The translations under genes were made by a program, and so were the position numbers. Below the pieces are notes generated by a model. The model was given only the letters and a program-made list of their open reading frames with translations. It did not search any database and had not been told where the DNA came from. A stretch of 64,000 bases of DNA from assembly GCA_022820665.1 (NCBI GenBank), contig JAJEFB010000029.1:108951-172950 (forward strand), in the 5' to 3' direction. This document shows, piece after piece, positions 48,133 to 56,760 of the stretch (positions are counted from its first letter, which is position 1; each line of letters starts with the position of its first letter). This DNA comes from Anaerolineae bacterium (GTDB lineage Bacteria; Chloroflexota; Anaerolineae; Aggregatilineales; Phototrophicaceae).

Positions 48133-48433
48133 CCGGGCGGAAAAGCGGACACATTTATGAGCTGCCTTTGCGCGCTTTCGCCGACCCCACGCCAATCCCT
48201 CTCCCGGAAATCCATGTTGACGGGCTGTGTCTACACGCGCTAAGCGGCCCAAAGCATCTGCAAGGCCTAGTGCAGTTGCCATAGAGTAGAGAACTGCCCT
48301 CAATACGGTACAGTATTTGATAATGTTTCCCATTCACATCATCGAGTCACCCTTCCCCAATGCTTTGGGGAAGGGCCGGGGATGGGGTTGACAAAAATAT
48401 CCCCTCCTCAGCGACAGCCGGGCTGAATGAGAG
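48133..48433. other. 301-base intergenic region with one palindromic repeat
   Basis: Convergent pfkA and ybaK face each other here. Apart from the G/C palindrome at 48348-48391, nothing recognisable is seen; no clear terminator was found on either strand. Confidence 0.55.
48348..48391 (+). repeat. Dispersed G/C-rich palindromic repeat, copy 3
   Basis: CCTTCCCC-AATGCTTT-GGGGAAGG with a G-rich tail. The arms differ from copy 2 (22454-22495) at matching positions, so pairing is preserved. Confidence 0.8.
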
Positions 48434-48943
48434 TCAATCCGCGCTTGCTAACTCGTCGTTGCTCGCGTCAGCGACATCAACAATCTCGCATGACACCAGG
48501 TCAATCAGGTCCTTTGTCTCCAGGCGCGCCTGCATGCCGCGTTCTCCGGCGCTGATCACGATATGCGACTGTTCCAGGGCTCGCCGGTCGAGGTAGACTC
48601 CCCAGCGCTTCTGAAGCAAAGCCAGAGCGCTGATGCCGCCAACCTGCAGGCCAGTCAGCTTCTCGGCATCGGCATGCGATGCCAGGGCGACTTTCTTCGC
48701 GCCCAGGGCTTTGGCCAGCCGCTTCAAGTTCAGCGTCCTGTTGCAAGGCAACAGCACCAGGATCGCTTTCTTCCGCGACGGGACTTCCGCCACCAGCGTC
48801 TTGAAGACTGTTTCCGCCGGCAAACCCACAGCGGCCGCCACTTCCTCTGCGTCGCGAATCCGCGCGTCATATCTATGAATCTCATGGGGAATCTTCCGCG
48901 CTTCCAGCAAACGAACCGAGTTGAGCTTCCGTTTCTTGGCCAT
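48434..48943 (-). CDS. ybaK: YbaK/EbsC-family aminoacyl-tRNA deacylase
   Basis: This 169-residue trans-editing protein is predicted to hydrolyse mischarged tRNA, typically Cys-tRNA-Pro. Family motifs are VFKTLVAEV, the conserved lysine region LNLKRLAKALGAKKVALA, TGLQVGGISALAL and VYLDRRALE. The ProRS in this window lacks a bacterial editing insertion, which makes such a free-standing editor sensible. It is followed upstream by an SDR gene on the same strand, 70 bases away. Confidence 0.88.
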   Translation of the reverse strand: MAKKRKLNSVRLLEARKIPHEIHRYDARIRDAEEVAAAVGLPAETVFKTLVAEVPSRKKAILVLLPCNRTLNLKRLAKALGAKKVALASHADAEKLTGLQVGGISALALLQKRWGVYLDRRALEQSHIVISAGERGMQARLETKDLIDLVSCEIVDVADASNDELASAD

Positions 48944-49013
48944 ACAGGTCTTCTTGCGCTCGTTTATCGCGTCTATATCGTTCTTGTGCTACACATACCG
49001 GCGCTCAATCGCC

Positions 49014-49802
49014 TCAGTCTTGCGGCTGATACTGTCGCTTCGCCAGCCGCGCCATGATGCCCGGGACAAGCGCCCCGCCGAGCAGAACCAAACGGTCGAA
49101 CAAGCGAAAAACGACGCGCCTGGGTCGTCCCCGGGCCGCCGCTACGATGGCTTCCGCCACTTGATCGGCTCCCATAGTCGGCAGACCGCTCGTATCGCGC
49201 TTGATCGGTCCCAGCCTGTTGACGTTGAAGTCCGTGTGGGTGCGCCCCACCAGCAGATCGGTCACCTGGATCTTGTCATCCTCCAGTTCCAGCCGCAAGG
49301 AACCCGCCAGGCTCGAGACGAAAGCCTTGCTGGCGGCATAGGTCGCGGTGTAAGGCGTATGAACGGTCGCCACAATCGACGAGACGATCAAGATATGCCC
49401 GCCGCCCGCCCTCCGCATCGCCGGGACGCAGGCGCGTATGCCGTGCAATACGCCATCGATATTGGTCTCTATGACGGTTCGTAAATCCTCCCAGTCGGCC
49501 TCGACCACCGTCCCGCTGTGACCAATGCCGGCATTCGCTACCAGCACATCCAGCCGCCCAAACTTGCCAACCGTCCGACGCGCGGCCTCTTGGACCGCGC
49601 CCGCGTCGCGGACATCGCCCGCCACCGCCAAAAACCCGCCATGCGCTTGCGGCAAATTCGCAATCTCCGCGCCCAAGGCTTCCAGCTGATCTTGACGTCG
49701 CGCCAAGCCGCATACATGGTATCCGGCGCGGGCGAAGGCCAGCGCAGTCTCCCGGCCGATCCCGCCCGACGCGCCTGTGATGAAGACGACCGGTGTTGTC
49801 AT
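49014..49802 (-). CDS. Short-chain dehydrogenase/reductase
   Basis: This 262-residue NAD(P)-dependent oxidoreductase has the classical SDR motifs: the cofactor loop FITGASGGIGRE, NAGIGHSG, the catalytic Ser in VSSIVATVHT, and YAASKAF with Tyr and Lys. The C-terminal 50 residues are basic and partly hydrophobic (FRLFDRLVLLGGALVPG), which could lead to membrane association. The substrate is not predictable. It is in the same direction as ybaK. Confidence 0.88.
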   Translation of the reverse strand: MTTPVVFITGASGGIGRETALAFARAGYHVCGLARRQDQLEALGAEIANLPQAHGGFLAVAGDVRDAGAVQEAARRTVGKFGRLDVLVANAGIGHSGTVVEADWEDLRTVIETNIDGVLHGIRACVPAMRRAGGGHILIVSSIVATVHTPYTATYAASKAFVSSLAGSLRLELEDDKIQVTDLLVGRTHTDFNVNRLGPIKRDTSGLPTMGADQVAEAIVAAARGRPRRVVFRLFDRLVLLGGALVPGIMARLAKRQYQPQD

Positions 49803-50121
49803 GAAACGCTAGCGTCCTTTTTCGTACCTATAGCAAATGCCGCAGAATAAGAGAGTATAGCATGGATTAGGGACAAGCAATGTAGGGGCGACTCTATGAG
49901 TCGCCCGAAACCTGTTCCCCTAACTGAGAGTTATTTAATGGATAATGAGGATCCAACGCACTCACGAAACACGCCTGTGGTGTTCGGAGTAGAGACTGAC
50001 TAGCTTGATGATTTGTCTGAAAATAACAAAAAAGAAATATCAATTATTAATCTTCCTCTGATATAAACATATATCTCAAATGCTGTCCTCTAATCTTTAT
50101 CCATCATCGTGACCGGCCGCA
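49803..50121. other. 319-base intergenic, AT-rich region with hairpin repeat
   Basis: The part beside the SDR gene carries the hairpin repeat 49883-49910. From about 49920 to 50110 the sequence turns strongly AT-rich and has no recognisable gene. It borders the AT-richer TIR-like gene, consistent with an edge of transferred DNA (inference). Confidence 0.5.
49883..49910. repeat. Variable-stem hairpin repeat, copy 2
   Basis: TAG-GGGCGACTC-TAT-GAGTCGCCC: a perfect 9-bp stem with TAT loop, preceded by TGTAG (the reverse complement of the CTACA flank seen in the other copies). Confidence 0.7.
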
Positions 50122-51246
50122 TCAACTAGGGATGATGCCTCGGTCTTCAAGAACTCGGCGGATTTCATCATATTTCGGCTCAATGTCGCCTTTAGGAAAA
50201 CGAATCTGACCCAAGCCTTCAATATTGGAGAATCCTTTACATCCGTCTTCTAGCAGAATGATCGCTTTGTCGAATCCAAGCCTTCCCTGAAACAGTCCGG
50301 CTTCATGGATGACATTCATTCGGGCTTGCATTTGTCCGCCCGCGGTTTCGTCCTCTGCCGTTAGTACGAGGAATGCAAATTTGCAGCCGTCAAGCATCTC
50401 CTTAAGTCGATCTACAGTTGTGACGCCCGCTGTCGGCACCCTATTGAACTCGTCGGGTGTCTGATTCAATCTTTCCTTCAGAAACTTCTCCAGTTGTAGC
50501 CAGACATGTGAATGACCGTGACCTATAAAGATTCTGTCACCCTTTCTCAAAGTTCTGGTCCCTCCGTTCGTTACGCGTTGAAAATGCTTGATTGCGAATT
50601 CTATGTTGTTGTTCAGTTTGTTTAGAGCATCAATACCGTGCCGAATAGACGCTACCTCCGCAAACAACCTGAGATGCGGCGGCGTCCTGGGTCTCTTTGA
50701 GAGAGCGAACACGTCACGAGTGAAGACCCCATTTGGCGCGAGATTCTTTAGAATCTGACCTTCAGTAGGGATCTGGACATCATTTATTGCCATACGGATT
50801 CCATTGATGTATGAGCTTTCTTGCGGGCCGGCAAGTTCCAATATCGATATCACGCCACCTCTTTGACCTTCAAAGGTGATGGCGCATCCCTTCGCAATCT
50901 GTGTCGCGCGCTCCAGTTTGCTCGCATCTGTGCTGGCAAGTATTTTGGATCGGACTTCTTCATCCGAATATTGGACCCACGATGGTTGATCCCTAAGGAG
51001 CTTTCCAGACAGTTGATCAAATTCCTCACCCGGCGGCGGTGGCTTGAAATCTCTGTAATAAAGATTTGCATGGTCCCCGATCCACGACTTGCTCCATGCG
51101 CGGTCAATCTCAAAAGCGCTCTCCTCAAGTGAGACAAGAGTGTCCCTTGCAGAAGCGGATTCAGCGACTTGAAGTTGATGTGCAACTTCGGTTTGGATGT
51201 TCATTAGCTCTTGAATCAGCGCATGCAAGCTCATAGAAAGTTTCAT
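50122..51246 (-). CDS. TIR-like nucleotide-binding (CAP12/PCTIR, PF10137-type) protein with unknown N-terminal domain
   Basis: Residues about 236-374 match the TIR-like family found in CBASS and Pycsar effectors: RIFIGHGHSHVWLQLEKFL, FAFLVLTAEDE and NVIHEAGLFQGRLGFDKAIIL, where Glu315 sits at the catalytic NADase position. The first 235 residues have no recognised domain: an N-terminal helical part, then a central region with RTPPHLRLFAEV. The AT content is clearly higher than in the neighbours (by eye about 45-48% GC against about 60%), which suggests transfer. It lies 29 bases after the mutase gene. No cyclase or other defence partner is adjacent. NAD-cleaving defence activity is inference. 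Confidence 0.75.
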   Translation of the reverse strand: MKLSMSLHALIQELMNIQTEVAHQLQVAESASARDTLVSLEESAFEIDRAWSKSWIGDHANLYYRDFKPPPPGEEFDQLSGKLLRDQPSWVQYSDEEVRSKILASTDASKLERATQIAKGCAITFEGQRGGVISILELAGPQESSYINGIRMAINDVQIPTEGQILKNLAPNGVFTRDVFALSKRPRTPPHLRLFAEVASIRHGIDALNKLNNNIEFAIKHFQRVTNGGTRTLRKGDRIFIGHGHSHVWLQLEKFLKERLNQTPDEFNRVPTAGVTTVDRLKEMLDGCKFAFLVLTAEDETAGGQMQARMNVIHEAGLFQGRLGFDKAIILLEDGCKGFSNIEGLGQIRFPKGDIEPKYDEIRRVLEDRGIIPS

Positions 51247-51275
51247 TCCTTAAACATTTGGGTATTGTCACCCAT

Positions 51276-52952
51276 TCAAACAATCAGAGGCTCCTCGTAG
51301 ACCCCAAAGACCTCGCGCATCACATCCACCGTCTCGCCCAGCGTCGCATCCGCCACAGCGCAATCAATCAAGCGCGGCATGACATTCTCCTCGCCGCGAC
51401 AAGCTTCGCGCAGCGCATCCAGCGTCCTCGCCGTCTTCTCATTGTCCCGCTCCCGCCGCAAGCGCTCCAGACGCGCGGCCTGCCGCTCATAGCCCTGCGG
51501 GTCCATCTTCAATATCGGGATCTTCAACTCCGCCGCTTCATCGGCATGCTTGTTGACGCCGACGATGCCGCGCTCGCCCGACTCCACCTCCCGCGCATAG
51601 CGATAACTCGCGTCGGCGATTTCCTGCATGAAGAAGCCGGCGTCCAGCGCGGCCAGAACCCCTCCCAGATCGTCGACGCGCCGAAAATAGTCATTGACCT
51701 CGGCTTCGATCTCGTCCGTCAAGCTTTCGATGAAGTAGCTGCCGCCCAGCGGATCAACCGTATTGGCGACCCCGCTTTCCTCGAGGATGACCTGCTGCGT
51801 TCGCATCGCCAGCGTCGCCGCATGTTCCGAAGGCAGCGCCAGCGCCTCGTCCATGCTATTGGTATGCAGCGACTGTGTGCCCCCCAGCACGCCCGCCAGC
51901 GCTTGAATCGCCACCCGGACGAGATTGACCTCCGGCTGTTGCGCGGTCAAGCTGACGCCGGCTGTCTGCGTATGAAAGCGCATCAGCCAACTGCGCGCAT
52001 CCGCCGCGCCAAATGTCTCGCGCATCTGTCTGGCCCAGATCCGCCGCGCCGCGCGGTACTTGGCGATTTCTTCGAAGAAGTCGTTGTGCGCGTTGAAAAA
52101 GAAGCTGATGCGGGGCGCGAATTCGTCAATGTCCAAACCGCGCTCCAGCGCCCAGCGTACATACTCCATCCCGTTCAATAGCGTAAACGCTACTTCTTGC
52201 GCGGCTGTGCTTCCCGCTTCGCGGATATGATAGCCGCTGACGCTGATGCTGTTCCAATTCGGCAGATGATGGCTGGCGTATTCGATGGTGTCGGTCACCA
52301 GGCGCATGCCCGGCTTTGGCGGAAAAATATATTCCTTTTGCGCGATGTATTCTTTGAGAATGTCGTTCTGCAGCGTGCCCCGCAACTGATCCAGCGGGAT
52401 GCCCCGCTTTTGCGCCAGGGCGATGTAATAAGCCCAAATGATCGCCGCCGGACTGTTGATGGTCATGCTGGTTGATATCTGATCCAGCGGAATGCCGTCA
52501 AAGAGGATTTCCATGTCTCGCAAGCAACTGACGGCAACCCCACACTTGCCAAATTCGCCCAGGGCTTCCGGCGCGTCGCTGTCGTATCCCATCAGCGTTG
52601 GCAGATCGAAGGCAACCGACAATCCCATATTGCCCCGCTCAATCAAGTACTTGTAACGCGCATTCGTCTCTTCGGCGCTGCCGAACCCGGCAAAGATGCG
52701 CAGCGTCCAGGGTTTGCCGCGATAGCCCGTGGCATGGATGCCCCGCGTGAAGGGATAGTCTCCCGGATTCGCCAAATCCCGTTCATAGCTCAAGTTGGCA
52801 TTGTCCAGCGGCGTGTAAAGTCCTTTGACCGCCTTGCCCGAAATCGTTGTGAACTTGTCTCGTCGCTCCGGTCGACTGCTGAGCGTCGCCTGCAAGGTCT
52901 CGCGTTCCCAGCGTTCCTGATATGCGCGCAGGTCGTCATAATCTCGCTGCAT
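51276..52952 (-). CDS. Methylmalonyl-CoA mutase, large (catalytic) subunit
   Basis: This enzyme converts methylmalonyl-CoA to succinyl-CoA with adenosylcobalamin. The product contains only the TIM-barrel catalytic part, ending before the B12 domain. Motifs include [55 protein letters not shown] in part, and [20 protein letters not shown]. It needs the separate cobalamin subunit at 34983-35399. ATG at 52952 is chosen because GGAGAG lies 6 bases upstream; the ATG at 52958 has it directly adjacent. It lies about 16 kb from its partner subunit. Confidence 0.95.
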   Translation of the reverse strand: MQRDYDDLRAYQERWERETLQATLSSRPERRDKFTTISGKAVKGLYTPLDNANLSYERDLANPGDYPFTRGIHATGYRGKPWTLRIFAGFGSAEETNARYKYLIERGNMGLSVAFDLPTLMGYDSDAPEALGEFGKCGVAVSCLRDMEILFDGIPLDQISTSMTINSPAAIIWAYYIALAQKRGIPLDQLRGTLQNDILKEYIAQKEYIFPPKPGMRLVTDTIEYASHHLPNWNSISVSGYHIREAGSTAAQEVAFTLLNGMEYVRWALERGLDIDEFAPRISFFFNAHNDFFEEIAKYRAARRIWARQMRETFGAADARSWLMRFHTQTAGVSLTAQQPEVNLVRVAIQALAGVLGGTQSLHTNSMDEALALPSEHAATLAMRTQQVILEESGVANTVDPLGGSYFIESLTDEIEAEVNDYFRRVDDLGGVLAALDAGFFMQEIADASYRYAREVESGERGIVGVNKHADEAAELKIPILKMDPQGYERQAARLERLRRERDNEKTARTLDALREACRGEENVMPRLIDCAVADATLGETVDVMREVFGVYEEPLIV

Positions 52953-52981
52953 CGGCATCTCTCCATCTCGCCATTGACACG

Positions 52982-52987
52982 ATTATA
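52982..52987 (-). promoter_or_regulatory. -10 box for the mutase large subunit gene
   Basis: TATAAT on the minus strand about 30 bases before the start; no convincing -35. Confidence 0.4.
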
Positions 52988-53110
52988 ACACCGCCGCCAT
53001 GCGCGTCGGATCAAGGCGCCTGGCTTCATGCAATTGACGATTGACGACTGCGGAAAGCGCGCAGCGAGCCGCGAAATCACTAACATAGCGTTAAACTCCT
53101 TAAACTCCGC

Positions 53111-53139
53111 TTAATAAACTTTCAAAAACGCGCTATAAT
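53111..53139 (+). promoter_or_regulatory. Candidate promoter for the CHAD gene
   Basis: TTAATA, 17 bases, TATAAT (53134-53139), about 83 bases before the ATG. Confidence 0.5.
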
Positions 53140-53221
53140 TTGAGTAAGTAAAAGGACCTTCAGTCCGCCGCGTTCTCTCTATCGGCCCGGGCTGGACGAT
53201 CAGCGAGAAAGTCGATTAGGT

Positions 53222-54163
53222 ATGGGCAAATCAAACAAGTCCAAAGCGACGCGCGACATTTTATTGCATGATCCCATGGCGGAAGCCGGTCGCAAACTGC
53301 TGGCTATGCAACTCGCTCGGATGAAACGCCACGAAGCGGGCAGCCGCACGGGCGAAGACATCGAATCTGTTCACCAAATGCGGGTCGCCATCCGGCGTAT
53401 GCGCAGCCTCTTCATGCTCATTGGCGCCGCCTACAAACCCAAGACCGTCGACAAGTACAGTCGCGAATTGCGGCGCATCGCTCGCGCCCTCGGCCGCATT
53501 CGCGATCTCGATGTCCTGATTGAAGACTTGGAGGCATTTCGCCCCTCCTTGCCAGCGGGCGACCAGGCGGCGCTCGATCAGGTGTTCGACCGGCTCGACA
53601 GCCGCCGCAGCCAACACCGCGAGCGACTCAATGCGCTTTTCGATTCGAAGTTCTACGCGCGATTTCTGCGGCAGTTCGCCCGGCTTTGCAAAAAGCCGGG
53701 CCGGGGAGCCAGACCCCTTCCCAACCGCGAAGAGCCGCATCAGTTGCGTCACGTGCTGCCGGTACTCTTGCACGAGCGTCTGGCGCGCGTCCGAGCCTAT
53801 GACGCGGTGCTGCCCGCTGCCGACGACAGGATCTTGCACGCCTTGCGCGTGGAATTCAAACAGTTGCGCTACGCCCTGGAGTTTTTTCAGCCGCTCCTGG
53901 GCAGGACCACGAACAGCTTCTTGCGAGAAGCGAAAGAGATGCAGGAGATACTCGGGCGCATCAACGACATTGCCGTCTTCAGCGACTATATGAGCGGGCT
54001 CAAAAAACTGAGCCCGGAGCAGGCGGCAGTCGTCCGGGATTACTTGGCCGATCGCGACCAAGCCTTGGCCGCGCTGCGCCTTCGATTCGACAAACAGTGG
54101 ACTTCCTTTAATACCCGCTCGCGCATGCGCCAATTCTCGGATGCGCTCCTGATCCTGCGCTAG
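53222..54163 (+). CDS. CHAD-domain protein
   Basis: This 313-residue, helical, basic protein carries the CHAD signature: VHQMRVAIRRMRSLFML, with conserved His and Arg pairs, RELRRIARALGRIRDLDVL, and later LHALRVEFKQLRYALEFFQ and LGRINDIAVF. CHAD domains bind polyphosphate through these positive residues and often sit on polyphosphate granules. No triphosphate tunnel (CYTH) domain is attached and no ppk gene is adjacent. It converges with the next gene, one base apart. Confidence 0.88.
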   Translation: MGKSNKSKATRDILLHDPMAEAGRKLLAMQLARMKRHEAGSRTGEDIESVHQMRVAIRRMRSLFMLIGAAYKPKTVDKYSRELRRIARALGRIRDLDVLIEDLEAFRPSLPAGDQAALDQVFDRLDSRRSQHRERLNALFDSKFYARFLRQFARLCKKPGRGARPLPNREEPHQLRHVLPVLLHERLARVRAYDAVLPAADDRILHALRVEFKQLRYALEFFQPLLGRTTNSFLREAKEMQEILGRINDIAVFSDYMSGLKKLSPEQAAVVRDYLADRDQALAALRLRFDKQWTSFNTRSRMRQFSDALLILR

Positions 54164-54164
54164 A

Positions 54165-56663
54165 TCAACTGCGAAACTTGTATATGCCGTCCAATTGCCA
54201 GGTATCGCCCGCCTCCGCGCCGTCAATCCTCAGCGGCAGAAACTGCTCCGACTCTGGATCGAATACGCGCAGGCGCAGCACATAGTCGTCTTCTGGCGGC
54301 AGCGGCTCGTCGCTCGGCAGACGCAGCACCGTGGACATATTGACCAATTCGCCGGCCTCCCACAGGGCGGTCGAATAGGCGCCGTGACGATGTTGGACCG
54401 GAACGAAGCGCCATTGGTACTCGGCAATTCGGGTCTCCGGGTGGGTCAATTCCAGCGCGATTTGATAGTCCTGTCCCAGCGCCCCTTCCGCGCGCCAGAT
54501 CGTGAGCAGCGTGAGGGGTGTACCCTTGTACGCCTTCCGCGGATAGGCATCCGTCGCAAACAAGCGCAATCCTTCGCCGAACACTAGCTCCTGCTCGTAG
54601 ACGTTGGAGACAAAACCGCGCGACGGCTCGCCGACGCGCGAAGCAAAATCGCCGCTCTCGTAGAGTTCGTAGCTGAATGTGCCGTCATAGTGCCATTTTT
54701 TCAGTTCGAAGAGATCCTCCCGACCCAATGCCGCAATCAACTGTGTCCGCCTTGGATCCAAGCCCGCGTCCAGGTAGGCTTGTCGCGCCTTGGCGCCATA
54801 AATGAAATGCGTCGCGCCCAGCGCCTCGTATTCGTCGAGCGTGCTTATCAGCTTGTCCACAATGCGCATTCGCGGGAAGAAAAAATGCAGTCGTTCCTCG
54901 CCTGGCGCGAGCACAAACGGCTCCCCTTCATTCTCTCGCAAGTATTCCTTGAGCCCGAATACCATTTCCATCAGCGAGGGATTGTAGACCTGGTACTTTT
55001 TGCTGTCGCTATCGAGCCATTCATCAACTAGCCACACTCTCGACCAGGTGACATCGATAGCCGCCGAGACAATGCCCGGCGCTCCTAAAAGCAGCAGAGC
55101 CGAGTAGTAACTCCGTCGAACAAGGGGGCGCCATCCGTTTATTCGATCCGCCGTTAGCGCGCTCGCCAATGCGACCGCGGTCGGCAATACCAGCAGCGGC
55201 ACGATCGCGAAGCCCAGCCGGTAATGATAGCTATAAGAAAAGAAAAAGGTGAGGAAGTAGGGCAGCGCCAACAGCAAAGCCCATCCCGCCGAAACATAAC
55301 CCGGTCTTGCCAATGCCTCAATCAGCTTGCGACGATGCCCATACACGCTCGCGATGATTAGCAAGATTCCGACGGCTATGGCAGCCGCCTCGCTCAATTG
55401 TAAATGGCTGGCTGGGGGATCGAAGCGTTCCGGAAAGAGGATTGGATTTGACGCCAGAACGCCGACTAGCAGCAGGATCGCCCCCGCCGCGCCAATCATG
55501 ACCTGTCGAGCCGACAATCCGCATTTGATCGCCGCGGCGACGAATCCCAGGATGATCGCCAGAACGAGCCAACTGAGGTAGTCTCCGCTGCGCCGCGCTT
55601 GCGTCAGCCAGAACTCCGCCGGCCAGGTGATCGCTTCGTGCCCGAGCAGCAGATTGCGCAAATACCAGACGCCGCCCAAAGGCGCGCTGGCCAGGATTGT
55701 CCAGAATGCGACCATGAATCGTGGCTTCAACAGCCCAAACTGTAGTTTTGCGCGCGCCGCTTCAAGGGCTAGCAAGAGCAGGACTCCCCAAATGAATGCC
55801 CCTGCCGTTGGCTTGGTGAACAGGCTGATGCTCAGTATGAGCCCAGCCAACAAGGCATCCCGTCGACGCCCGCGCTGGTCTTCTTGCTCGGACCAGGCGC
55901 GCAAAAAGAAGACCGCGGCCAACGTGAAGCTGTAAGCGAGCGTGATCTCCAGATCGCCGATGGTCGACTGATGCCCGACGAAGGGATGCAGGCTCCACAA
56001 GGCGGCGACGAACAACCCAACCCGTCTGTTCAGCAGCCTTTCGCCAAGAAGATATGCCGCAAAAATGCCGCCGATGTGCAGCCAGGACAGTACCATGCGC
56101 GCCGCATAATCGTTGATCGCGCCGATTAGGATCTGAACATAGGCGTACTGAAGTTGCAAAAACGGCGGATAATACTCGATCGACTGCGGGATCAGCCCTT
56201 CCAGAAAATACAGGCGACCTTGATAGCCATAGACCCAAAGCGCATCGTAAGCGGTAAAGGGCCAATAAGCCGTGTGGACCCAACGCAGGACGACCGCTGC
56301 TACGATCATGGCGATGATCAGTTTTTCGTCAAAGGCATAGGGCGCGCGAGGCGTCGAAACCGCTGTCAATCCGCGGCATTTGCGCCAGGCGATGAGGCTG
56401 CCGAGCGCGGCAATCAAGAGGCTGCCAACGATTATCCACTCTCGGACCAGCAGGCTTTGCCCGGCTTGAGCGCCGAGTACGCCCAGGATCAGCATCCAGC
56501 TTGTCATGCAGGCTGGTCCTATAGCCAGCGCTACCGCAGCCACAAGCGCCCGAGAATGCCACTGTCTCCTCGGCAGCAAAGCCAGGGACCAAGGCAAACC
56601 TACGCCGACGCTCATCCATAGCGTCGGCAAGATGCCCGCGAGCGCTTCGTTTAACCAGTTCAC
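54165..56663 (-). CDS. Large GT39/PMT-like membrane glycosyltransferase
   Basis: This protein of about 832 residues has a dozen or more membrane helices in the first 560 residues, then a soluble C-terminal domain of about 260 residues. The first luminal loop has HTAYWPFTAYDALWVYG, and the segment LWSLHPFVGHQSTIGDLEITLA fits the GT-C plan of lipid-carrier-dependent transferases. The C-terminal part (ATDAYPRKAYKGTPLTLLTIW) looks like a beta-sandwich. GTG at 56663 is preferred because AAGGAGG lies 12 bases upstream; a TTG at 56693 is in frame. The donor sugar is unknown. Confidence 0.7.
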   Translation of the reverse strand: MNWLNEALAGILPTLWMSVGVGLPWSLALLPRRQWHSRALVAAVALAIGPACMTSWMLILGVLGAQAGQSLLVREWIIVGSLLIAALGSLIAWRKCRGLTAVSTPRAPYAFDEKLIIAMIVAAVVLRWVHTAYWPFTAYDALWVYGYQGRLYFLEGLIPQSIEYYPPFLQLQYAYVQILIGAINDYAARMVLSWLHIGGIFAAYLLGERLLNRRVGLFVAALWSLHPFVGHQSTIGDLEITLAYSFTLAAVFFLRAWSEQEDQRGRRRDALLAGLILSISLFTKPTAGAFIWGVLLLLALEAARAKLQFGLLKPRFMVAFWTILASAPLGGVWYLRNLLLGHEAITWPAEFWLTQARRSGDYLSWLVLAIILGFVAAAIKCGLSARQVMIGAAGAILLLVGVLASNPILFPERFDPPASHLQLSEAAAIAVGILLIIASVYGHRRKLIEALARPGYVSAGWALLLALPYFLTFFFSYSYHYRLGFAIVPLLVLPTAVALASALTADRINGWRPLVRRSYYSALLLLGAPGIVSAAIDVTWSRVWLVDEWLDSDSKKYQVYNPSLMEMVFGLKEYLRENEGEPFVLAPGEERLHFFFPRMRIVDKLISTLDEYEALGATHFIYGAKARQAYLDAGLDPRRTQLIAALGREDLFELKKWHYDGTFSYELYESGDFASRVGEPSRGFVSNVYEQELVFGEGLRLFATDAYPRKAYKGTPLTLLTIWRAEGALGQDYQIALELTHPETRIAEYQWRFVPVQHRHGAYSTALWEAGELVNMSTVLRLPSDEPLPPEDDYVLRLRVFDPESEQFLPLRIDGAEAGDTWQLDGIYKFRS

Positions 56664-56717
56664 GTTTTTCGAGAAACCTCCTTGCCCCTGCAAGAAACAG
56701 TCTTGTTCCGCTGTACC

Positions 56718-56757
56718 AGCGCGGCAGATACCTTCGCCGATGTCGCGCCGAGCGGCT
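56718..56757 (+). repeat. Partial third copy of the 50-base element
   Basis: AGCGCGGCAG, TTCGC and GCCGAGCGGCT occur in the same order as in 19911-19960 and 43033-43082 but with extra bases between. It lies between two minus-strand genes. Confidence 0.4.
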
Positions 56758-56760
56758 ATT

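Noticed and set aside
50122..51246. Complete CBASS or Pycsar operon
   Set aside because: Only the effector-like TIR gene is present; no nucleotide cyclase, HORMA, or accessory gene lies within several kilobases.
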